The position numbers were made by a program, and so were the translations under genes. Positions 14,301 through 26,300 of a stretch of 64,000 nucleotides of DNA are shown piece by piece (the stretch's first letter is position 1; every line of letters starts with the position of its first letter). Source of the stretch: Fasciolopsis buskii (taxonomy: Eukaryota > Platyhelminthes > Trematoda > Plagiorchiida > Fasciolidae); the NCBI GenBank assembly GCA_008360955.1, contig LUCM01008798.1, positions 161,232-225,231 of the forward strand, written 5' to 3'. The notes below the pieces were generated by a model, which worked only from the letters and a program-made list of their open reading frames with translations, was not told where the DNA came from and did no database searches.

Positions 14301-17300
14301 TAACTCTCAGAAATTTCTTCTACGAACGAAGAGGTAGGAGTAGCAACACACTGATTCCTAACTGATTAGCACTAGATCTCGGAATGCACTAAATTACTTA
14401 TTTCAACATTTAAGTTGAGGAAGCTTTAGTTGGACTACGAAAAGTTTATCACGCATAATGTTGCGAATCAAGTTACCATGATGGACAAACAACTGGCTTA
14501 GTAAGCCTAATCAGCCGTTGTGTACCTACCATGTTCCTTGATTTGGATCCTATTGCGGACTGGATTGATCTGAAGCTCTGCCCTTAACCGCTAGGGATAT
14601 CTCTTTCAGGGTATCTGATATATCTTAAAATACCAATTAAGTAGATGTACGGCGTTTTCCAGGTTTTTGATTCTCACTTGGCTACTAATTCTTTGTTGCA
14701 AATATTAAGCGTGCAAGAAAGCGAGTTAAAGTACCGTAACAAACTGATAGTGTTTTTGGGTGTTTAGATTTCAGGTTTGTGTAAAGTTCAAATTATATGG
14801 AAAAGATAAAGTTAAAAGCATCATACAGCATCTGATGCATTTTTCAAATTTGCAAGTCGTCACTGTTGACTCCGAAGAACCCAGGTCCAAAGTGATTTTA
14901 ACACACTTGCGTGTTTCGATTAGCAAATCACGTTTCCCAATGACAGAGCAAATTTGACTAACAGGTCGTATTCCAAAAGAGTAGTATGTACTAAAAATTC
15001 CCGAGGTCACAGACTGAATTCATCTCACCGAACTCACGTATCAATAATAACTGAAGGGTTCTGCAAGCTATTCGCTGGGATCGTTTATTTCTGAGAAGAA
15101 AAATTACTATTATTTTCATTGCTATGCCTAATGTTGTTATTACAGTACCCAAGAATAACAAACCTACGGTTCTTTAATTTTCACTCTGTAAACCTGTAGT
15201 AGTTTCAATAGAATGTATTGATCGTCAGATGACCGTCGACAGGTAAAACAACGATTACCAACAACCATAGGAAACATACCCGTGACTTACATCTGACTGC
15301 AAATTAGCTTTCTTTGCTGCACGACAGAAATGGAATTGCTTTTTCGAGCTGTTCTGAAATCATTTTCACTGTCGTTTATCACAAGTATTCGCTACGATAT
15401 ATTTTAATCATTTTACCTCGGCCATTTCACTGATATGTTGGAATGTTGCTTGTGTGCGCCAAAGAAAAACAACAAACTTTATTGGATAAAAAGGTTTCCT
15501 CTTACAGTGCGCCGTTTGTCTGCACCGGGATTCACGTCTGAATTGTAAGCCATCTCGCAAACACGCCAGGTGCACACAAAAATGCTATCACGGGCAGTTG
15601 ACAAGTACAATCTCATGACGGTCCACCTATCCAAATTTAAGTGTTTTGTTTTAACGTCGACAAAGAGGAAAAACTGACTTCAATCTTTTTTTTCAGGTTT
15701 CATCCTAGTCATCAGGCTTAACTATTCTTCACTTCGAGTTATAGCCGGTGGTAATTCGGACATCTGATAATCCCTGACTGATGGATCGGAATTGCTCAGT
15801 GATTTTGATTCCCGGTCCGTTCTTAGCTCCCCGCATTTCATTTCACTCATCCTTTTTAGCCCTTGCTGTTTTGCAAGCGTAAGATGCAATTGCATCATAT
15901 TAGTAATTCTTTTGTTTCACAGTACACGTTGGTGTAATTTTACTCAAATCATGCTACACCGTATTGCACTTGCTGCATCTCTGGGTCTGAGTTTCAATGC
16001 AATGACAAGTTATCATTTTCAGGACCCCTAAATTTTGATCGTGATTTCTTCATGGTTATATCACGCGAGTTATGAAAGAACGGACAATCCCATCTTTCGT
16101 GACCAGTACCAATAGTAGTACTTTGGCAATAAGGGAAGGAGAAGTGGTCGGTTTCTACTAGGCCACGAATTTCTATCCACACAAGATCCCCGATAAACGA
16201 TCGGTTAATTCCGTTCAGTGAAAATGCTTCGATTTTTGCTCTCGTAATTGGAAGCTATCAAAACACACATGGATACATGCATGCACACATACACACACAG
16301 GCACGTGACTCGTAACAAATAAGGAATGAAAAAAAGGAAAAGAAATTTCCCGTTTTGTTGATGACCTCGCTAAGTATGAGTATTTATATCACACTGCGAA
16401 TGCAATTTATGAATGAAAATTGGCTACCTCGCATTTCGATTTTAACTTACCATGATTTTGACCAACCGTTACTTAGTTCCAGGGGAGAAAGCCGGGTCGA
16501 TGTGATTCTACTATTTGTTTCAATATTGAAAGTTAGTATAAAAACGGCGCTTTTCGAACTGATTTCAGGCTTTGTTTGATCGTTTTTGTGATGTCCGGAA
16601 ATCCTAAATATAACACTGTCCATGCTGTCCATTCTTCCTTCAAAAATCCTGCCATAAATCAATGCAACAAGGCGAGAACCAGAAGGGCAATTATATGGTT
16701 CACGTGATCGCTGAAGCATAAGACAAAAGTTTCTACCATTTCGGAAAGAATCTGTACCAGTGAGCGTCTGGGGGCAGATGGTTATCACATTTATGTCTAG
16801 AAAGTTAGCGAAATTTCGACAAAATTTTTCACCTCAAAAGAAACTATTTTTTTAATTGAAGATTGATAGGATAGTGGTTGACGCAAATTGCACATTGCAT
16901 CCGCGTGAATTCTGAAACAGCAGTTGATCGTATTGTAGTACAGGTGCAGTGCCGGCCAAATGGAAAGGCCAAGTTATCATGTGTATTTCAAAAAATAGAC
17001 ACAACCCCTCAATTTTTTTGTTTCATCGATTCTCTCATCTACATCAGATTGCTCCTCCTCAGTCGGTCGAAGCTGCATCACAAAACACCGGGATTAGGTC
17101 AGGAAGAATCACCAAGATCCCCTGAAGTCAATCAGACAGTCAGACATCAATGTCGTTCGGATAGTAACCAAGTAATTTAGGTGTAGCGCTAAACTTAGAA
17201 CGGGACTGATCATCTGGTCCGTTAGTGAATCACCAAAGTCATTCGGTCGGTCAGTCAGTCAGTTAATCTGCCATTCATCAGTCGGTCGGTCTGTCTGTCG

Positions 17301-20300
17301 GTCCGTCACTATATTCAATCAGCCAGGCACTCATCCACTCAGTCATTCATTCAGTAATTCAGTCCGTCCTCACTCAGTCACCAAGTAAATTTTCTCAAAT
17401 AACCAGTCATTAAATTCCGCCAGTCTTTCTCAATTCCTCAGTTACAAATGTCAGTCAGTCAATCACCAATGTTTGCCAGCCATACAGCTAGTCGTTCAGT
17501 CATTCAATCGATAAGCCAGTCAGTCAGTCCTTCTGTCACGCAGAGGCTCAAGGAGCTAGACTGACAATCACCAAAATCAGTCAGTTACAAATGTTAGTCA
17601 CTCACGGAGTCAGTCAACAAACTCTAGTTGAACGAACCACCATAGTTTTATAATGAATGCATTCGATCCGTCAATTTGCAAAACTTTTTCGGCAAGGCAC
17701 TATGGAAAGAAATGTTGGAACTGAACATCCCGAATTTGGTGAGGATGGCCACGTCTCACATCAAAACTTCTGTGAATGAGTTAAATAAATACGTTGAATC
17801 TCACTTTATATTTTCCGCTGTCCTATGGGAACTCAATGTGATTTCCCTCATTAAACGAGAAATTCTCACTAGCAATTACTCAGAAAACCAAACCGCAAAC
17901 CTAGAAAAATTGGAAGGCTCCCTACGTCGGTTATATGTCATACCGATGCCTAGCCTAACTTCGACTTCCTTCAGTCAACCTGAACTCGATGTTCTTTTTC
18001 TGGGTTGAGACTTCAAGATTCCACCGAAGAAAATGGACCAACTATAAACAAAATACCAATTCGGAAACTTATACGAGCAGCTGAAAGGCTTCACATCGAT
18101 TTCATCTGACAGCGAAGGATGGTTATGAACGAAACTACTGGATGTCTCTCACTCATAACTGGCCACGCCAATGAGACAGCGGTATTGACCGACTAAAACA
18201 CTATCAGGCTTGACTTAGTGAGTGACTCAATTGTAGACTGATTGACTGAATTAATTAATAGGCAACTGTCTGACTGACTGACTGACTGCTTTTGGTGCCT
18301 GATTAACTCGCTCAGTAACGTTGGTCGCCAACTATTAATCAGATATTAACTCAGTCATTCAGTCAGTTAGTCAGTCGGCCATTCACTCGGCCATTATTGT
18401 CTATCTGTCAGTCTCGAAATTCATTAAGCGAGTCACGAAATCATTCGGTCCGTCAGCCCAAAAATTCAGTCACCAAAGAAAGTCAGTTAGTAAATCAGTC
18501 GGTCACTCTCCCGATCAGTCAACCAGTCAGTCTGTTTGTCTGCAAGACAGTAGTTATTCAATCTGTTGGTAGGTCACTCATTCAGGAATTCATCCAGTTA
18601 GTCAGTCATTCATCCAGTCAGTAAATCAATCACCGGTATCAGTCAGTCGGTAAACAATGTTGGTTAGTCATTTTGACAACATTATCAGTCATTCAATCAG
18701 TCACAGGAATCCCTCAGTCAGTGGCCACAGTAAGTCACACATTCAATCAGTAAATCATAATTCTGTCAGGCAGTCACAAAAGTGGGTAACGTGGCAAATC
18801 AGTTCACAACTCATTCTGTCAGTTAGTCGGTTAACAAACAAATGCAGTCAGTTAATCTTTCATGGAATCACCAAAGTCAGTTTGTTAGTTCCCACATTCA
18901 TTCATTCAGTCAATCACTCACTCACTCAAGTCAATCCCTTAGCCACCAGTATCAGCCACACAGTAACTAAAATCATTCAGTCAAACAATCCTTACAGTCC
19001 GTCAGATATCAATGTGAGTCAGTGAGTAAACTAATCAGTCAGTCACTCAGTGAGTCAATCATTAAGTCATTCAAGCGGTCAATCACCACATTTAATAACT
19101 CGACCAATTAGTGTCAATCAGACATTCAATCATTCAGTCAGTCAGCAGTCCCTCAACCCATCAGTGAGCCAGTCAATCCTGAAATCATTTATTCAGTCAA
19201 ACAACACCTCATTCTGCCCGGCACCAAAGTAAATCACTCAGTTAATCAGTCAGGCCTTCAACCACACAATCAGTCAGCCAGCCATTCAGTCGACCAGTCT
19301 GTTAGTCACATGACCACAGAAATCGGTCAGTCGGTCACCAGAGATAGTCGACGCATCGGGTTGTCACTTAGTCATATTTCAAAACTAATAAGTACGTGAC
19401 GAAATTAAGTCACTCGGTCAAATAAATCTCATAGACATTTCGTGTACAAAAATGTCCCATTTCGGTCCAAAAACGTGGAGAGAAAAATAAGAATAAAGTT
19501 ACACTCATCACCTTGTAAAAGTAAATAAAAGGTCATCGAGGACTGATCTGAACACATTGTGATAGGTTGACCAGGAGCTCGGCTAAAACATGGTCACGGT
19601 TTGTCAAGATGCGTGCTAAATATGGGACAGTGGAGTTCCAATACATATTGGATGGAATGAAAAGCGAATCGAGTTACAATATGAGAGTGGCACTTTGAAA
19701 AATCGTTGATGCGTTTGATCTGAAAGAATTTTGTAAACAAATTTCTCACGTGCTGAAATGTGCTGACCACATAGATTGCAGGACAAATCAGTCAGTGGTA
19801 TGAAAGACACATGGCTAATAATTGACAACTCCCGGGTGAAGAATTATAGTCCTTTTTAAGTAAAACTGTAAAATAACGGGGGAACAGTGAGAAATCCACT
19901 TCAGAATTTTATCAATACCAACTCCTAGATATATCACGCAATCGACCCTGGCAAGTGATTCTCGGTCGATGGTTCAAATGGACCGGCTGACCGAGAGACA
20001 CAGAGAGAGAAAGAGAGAGGGAGAGAGAGAACAGACATTGGAAACATCTAGATTTGTTGAAATTTGACCGAGCTTATGGAGAGATATCGTGGATAGAAGA
20101 TAGTTTGTTGGTAAACCTTTGAAAATTATCGTTGTTCGAAGCGGATTGAGAGAGAGAGAGAGCAGTATCATCAGCATACTTAAACAGATGACAGGAGGAG
20201 CTAGTTGACAAGTGGCTGATGTAATTAGAGAAGAGGTTTGGTGAAAGAACACCACCCTGAAGCGCTCGTGAATTCTTAGTCAACGGTTTTGATATTTTAC

Positions 20301-23300
20301 CATCCATTCGTGTTCAATGGGTTCGGTTAGTAAGATAATCAGACAGCTATGCTAATAAAGGCGTGGGACAACCAAATATTTCTAGTTTGTGAATTAGAAG
20401 AGACCGTGGAATTGAGTCGAATGCCGCCGAAGTGTCCAGAAAGGTGCAACGCACATACTTCATTGCTGCGCTGAAGGACTAACAAATGTGTTGAATAATG
20501 GTGGGGACATTGTCTAAAGTGGACCTGTTTAATTTATAAGCAAAGTGAAATACATGGAAGAACGCAGGCACTTAAGTGCAGCACGCTCTGTCAGTTTAAG
20601 ACCAGATGTTAAGGCGATGGAGCGAAAGCATTTTGCATAATTGAATTCTCCTACAATAATATGCGGACTATCCTCAAGAAGAAGGACAATAAATGCTGGA
20701 CAGGAGTCGAAAAATGAAGTGATATTGTGTTACGAGTTAAAAAGGGGCTTTGTAAAATTTCGTTATGTTTGTACTGGCATGGTGAAAAAGCTGGGATGAC
20801 AAAAAGCTACGAGACAGTCAGTAAGCCAGTCCGTCTGTCAGTTACTCTATCAGTCAGTCATTTAGTCATTTAGTTTCCAAATAATTCAGTCAGACAATAG
20901 GTCTTTTAGCCAGTCGTTCAGTCAATCACCACCGTCAATCAGGCAGTCAGTTTGTAAGTCCGTACGCAAGTCAATAATATCAATCAGTCAGTCACGAATG
21001 TCACCCAGCCATTAAAGATCCGCATTAATTCTGGCACTCAGTCAGGCTCCAGTCTGTCAGTCAGTCGCTTGGTCACTAGGCCACTAATGTCACTCAGTTA
21101 GTCAGTCACCGAAGTCAGTAAGATGTCTGGAGATTAAAAATGTGAAGAAATTAGCGTAGAGACAACATCTTGCTTAACTGTTGTCACAGTGTTATTCGCG
21201 GTCCATGGTGTGTCATGTATTTTATTTGTCCAATGTATATGACAACTGATAGCACATAGGTTTGGTTGTCGCTGCAGTCACCTCTCAACCTCTCACTCAC
21301 CAAACTCAGTTTTCTACTTCAAAACACCACGTAGACGGGCGAATTGAGATTTTACTGCCGGCCAAGTAAAAATGACTGTCATTCAGGTCATTCAGAGTTC
21401 GTCATCTCGGTATATCTATTCCAAACAATACGAGTGTATCTCACTCGCACGTATCATCGTTAAAGGCTTGGGTTGGTTTTTGTTACGTTTTTCATAAGCC
21501 CATGTCGGATTTAACCGCCATAACTAGATGATATGGGATAAAACCTAAGTTTCTCCCATGCCCCCGATTGGCTGTGCTACAGACTATTCGCATGGCCTCT
21601 GAGTGTTAGCTCGAATTCGTTAGTTCAAGAAATCTCCCGTCCGGATTATTTCTGACTCATCTTTCTCATTGTATTTTTGCATATGGTGGTCGGAACCAAA
21701 CTTGTCTAAAGAAAGCAAACTTGCTGACCAGAAGGTTGTCCTTAGTCTCATAATGTCTAGCAGGATGACTATTCGCATTTAGGTCAGGACTGATCACTTT
21801 TCTAAACTCTCGAACTCTCGATGACACGATGGTGTCGTGGCTGGTGCGGGAACTTTCTGATTTAATCGCCGGATTCAGCATATAGTATGAAATCAAGAAT
21901 CCTGGTCTAGTGAAACAATCAGAGCTAATTCATTTATCTTGGAAAATCCCGGTGTTTTTGTCAGAATAGAGTTCACTGTCAGAAAAAGGCAGTCAGTGGC
22001 TTTGCAACCTCTATAGACAGCGAGTGGTACGATAACCTTAGTCTTGCCTTCACTTTTGCCTGTAGTGACTGTGTGATGGTTAGGGGTTATTCTGAAATGT
22101 TTTGTCATATTGTGACAAGGTAATGTTGGTCTGTTCTACGACGTTTTCATGCCTTTCCTAGTCCCATCGTCGTCCGTCCGTTGACATATCATTCACCAGT
22201 CGGGTCCTGTTGGGCTGGACCTTGATTTACCTCAGCCGGAGCAGATATATGCAGATTTGGACGAAATAACCACTAATGATTCAAAATTGTTTCACCTACA
22301 GTTGCATGCTTCTGGTTAATCGATTAATTACTCTCTTGTTTCTGCTGATCTAAAAAATAATCGTCTGTTGCACGTCAATAGTTCGTCCGGGACAATGCTC
22401 ATACTAATGACCTGTCCCTTGTTAACCTTACTGCGCATGAAAATCCCTTCATGTGATATTCATTCGGTATTCTTCTGAATTCCTTCTCCGTTGGCTGTAC
22501 TTTAAAAAAACGTTGGATGAAATGCAGCAATGAAATTGCATTCCCAACAACACCAGGATGGGTTTGCTCGTATTCACTGGGGTGAAAGGAAAACTTCATA
22601 ACTAGGACTTCTTGAAACGTAAATCCATCCCGATAAAAAATGGGGCGAAATGGAAAAACTCATCTTTGCCAATACACTTTTGGGTATTATCACCAATAAA
22701 CTGCAGCAAGGCTACTTTGAGGATGAAACATCAAGTCGCCGATTCGCCTTGCACATAGTGGCTGTTTGAATGTCTTATACACACGCCAGATGAAGGATAC
22801 ACAGTGAGGTTGAACTCCTTTCTTCAGAGGAAATTAGGAATCTTCTCTTATCTTTAAAATTTACCTTTTTTGAAATAGTCCAGATGATTTAACCGCTACT
22901 CTTCTGTAAATTCAGGGTAAACTTACACACGGAAATTAAAACGTCCCTCGTGAATACAGCCATGTCTACGGATGTTATTCCAGCCTATGGAAACCTGAAT
23001 CGAGTCTATCCATCCGCAAACATTTGACCTCAAATAAATTTTTGACCACCTCATTGCTATCCCTCTAACTGTCCTCAGTCTTTTGAATTCTTCTCAGACT
23101 AACTCCAATGACCGCTAACAGTTCTCATTTAAGCCCGTAGGCGCAATCTAGATGCATTCGCATCAGTCTGCATGTTTTGCTTCTGAAGACTTAAAGGTCT
23201 CTGTAAAATCAGTTCACTGTAATTACTTACTTAATTCTCTGGACGTTCATAAACTTAAATCTTTTGGTTACTTCATTTCGATCCTTCTGTTGTTAACGTT

Positions 23301-26300
23301 TCGTTTGAATAGAACACAACGACAGAAATTTGGTTGTCCTTGATCGAGTCCCTCAATTGATTGCTCCAAGGTTTTCAAGGTGTTGCTCTTTCTCCACACA
23401 TTTTCACCGCTTATTTGTATGATTTATTCACTACCATAAAGGAACAACGTTGTAAACACCCTAACGATACTGCAATCTGTCTGGCAGTTTCAATTTGATC
23501 CACCTGCTTACCTTCTTCCGAAAAATTATGCGACATTCAAAATTATTTTCCCAATTTGGACTTCCCGTTAACCATCCAAATACTTCGAATCCACTGTCTT
23601 TCCTTTTTGCTACCCCTGTTCCAATGAACATCCACTTATCAATACTATCTCCGCCTTCCGGGCAACCGAATTGGCCGGACGTCTACGTATTACAGTAGGT
23701 ACCAGTTTAGGTTGGTTTCAAATTTTCACGGCGCTGAATGATTACGTCACTTGGCTTTGCAATTCCGTAAACTGAGACAGTCTGACTTTAAGCAAACTGC
23801 CACTTTGAACTGCATTTATTAATATGTTCATCCTGCATTACTCGTCTTCTGTCCAGTAATCTGCTCACGCCCAATTAAAAACGATTTTCATGTAGTTTAT
23901 TGTGTACAACTCAATATTTTCTCCCTTTCCGACTGACTTGTTGGTCAACAAATATCTACGAGAGAAAATCCATCACGGAGATTCTCGCAAACAGTACGAA
24001 CCTGCTGCCATCTTAACGTTCAAATTCGCTCAACATTCGAACTGATAACCTCTTTTATTAATGCCTACCACAGTCTCACTGTTTCACATTGAACACGAAT
24101 TCTGATTGCGAAGGACGAGGCCAATAGATAACGTTCGACTCACCACATTTGCTTGCATTTTCCGTCTTACTCCTAATGATCCAACTTCAAATTCATATTG
24201 TTTGCTTTTAACCGTGTTCTAACTGAAGTGCAAGTTACTTAACTTGCGAAAGTATTTCACATCACCTTATATGATGCAAAACGGATAAAAAGATGAGTTC
24301 AGTTACAATTTAAAATGTGACGTTTTTTACATTTGTCGGTATATTTGCACAGATTGTGGAAATGGTTAGTGAGCTTTTACCCGTTCTCACCTAGATTTTA
24401 CTGAATTGACGATCCAGGAATCCACTGTCGGCAACTGATTTCTGCTGTCTTTTTGATACTACCTTCGACAAGAGCTGATTTCTCAACTTCACCGGCCCAT
24501 GAGTTATTTTAAGGTAGCCGAGTGAAATCAGTCACAATCAGACTGTCATGGAACACTGACGATGTCTTGTGGTGAAATTTGTTCGTGTCAGCCCTGAGTA
24601 CACCACGATTCAGCGTGATTATTCAGATGGATTTTAATCAAGTAAAATAAGTAAAAACAAAAATCTATTCTGCTAACAAATGAATGAAGAATTGATGCCA
24701 AACCACGGCCATAGGCAACCGTTAGAAAAAAAATCATGTAGTCTTCTCGCCGGTTGACAACGCATCAACCAGACATCCAGACCTTAGATTAGTTTCATTT
24801 CCCTCACATTTCAGTCTCTTGTGTTGACACTAACAACATAGCCAGTAGACAGCAAATAATCTTTGGAGCGCCTCCCTTAGAACAAAATACATAAAGGGGC
24901 ATACGCAGTTCCCGGTTTATTAGGGTCTGACAATGGGGTAAGCCAAATATCCATGTCCAGAAGCAAAACAGGGACGTAGACACGAAGAATTCGTACAGCT
25001 GTCTACGAATGCATAAATGGGCTAACAGAAAAACATGTATTGTCAAATCCTATTCATTAATGAGTTATCATAAGGCACCAATACTGAGCAGATCATTCAC
25101 AACTGATGGAGTCACACTGAAGCACAAATTTAACTTCTTGTTCGGAATTATCTCAAATGCATACCCATCATGCCCATTGCCAAGATTCAACCTCGGGAGT
25201 AATAGTAATTTGTTAAATTAAGCATCGGGCGGTCGGGTTGTCTGTCAGCGGTTGGATTGACAAAAATGCCAGGGGATACAGAGCCGTTTCGACCCTAGCT
25301 TTTGCACCGAATCAGACACGCACACTCACTAACCTACATCATTTTTTGTTCAGCGATTGGCGTCCTGCAGGGATTCCACGATCTTCAGCGGTAAACGAAG
25401 CGTTCAGTCTGGTTGACGAGCTGTTTAGAATCGTACCGCATTACCGACTATCGAGGGCTGAATTTCTCTAACTTTAACTTCAATTCCCACCACTAATTTC
25501 AGCAACTTTATTCGTAGCTGCAATTTTTTTTATTTAGCTCCAGGATTCGCACAGTTCGGCGTTTGAAATAGTCTTTTTGTCACAATTCCACGTGACATCA
25601 TTGCCATCCAGGTGTACATCGACGCGGGTGACTCGATTCGCAAGAACATTCAATTGCAACCGTGACCTCGAAAGCATAAATGACCTTGACTTTGTCCTAG
25701 TCCTGTTTGCCGAAATTTGATCAGTTGCACTCCTATGTGATCACATGATACTAAAAAATCAAATCGAATTCGAAAAACGCGACCCGTTAATTATAATTAA
25801 TGCGAATCTTTCCTTGGCACGACTTCCGAAGACAGCCATTTGCACTGTTTTCGTACTTGTCCCCCCATAAAGATTTGTTTTTCCGTTGGCTTCAATCATC
25901 TCTCTATGACCGACTATTTTAGTGGTGATTTCTGCACTGTCTCCTGGTGGCATAAGCAATCCAATCTCTCCCTTAAGATTTCACACATGTTTGGTTCCGA
26001 AATTGTACGACTGGAAATCCAGTTTAGTTCCCGAAGTCGTAATTTCATGTTCAACTGCTTCTATCATTTAGCTCATAATGGAGGCGTTTTTGAACAGACA
26101 GAGAAGAGGTGATTCGCTTATTAAATGCTTCATCATGCAGTGTCTATTATCAACTGATTTGAAACTGTCAAACGCTGACTGGATTTATTTCGTCACCACC
26201 CCAAACAGCACTAACAGGGACGCGAACCTGGAACGAATGAATGTGAGTCCAGAGTTACACTTTCGAGGCCATGCGAGATAACGCACAAGATCTTGTTAAG

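Noticed and set aside
18397..19232. Open frames of 75, 122 and 60 codons rich in Ser, Gln, His and Asn
   Set aside because: They follow from the CAGT repeat, which rarely makes stops; no non-repeat protein feature.
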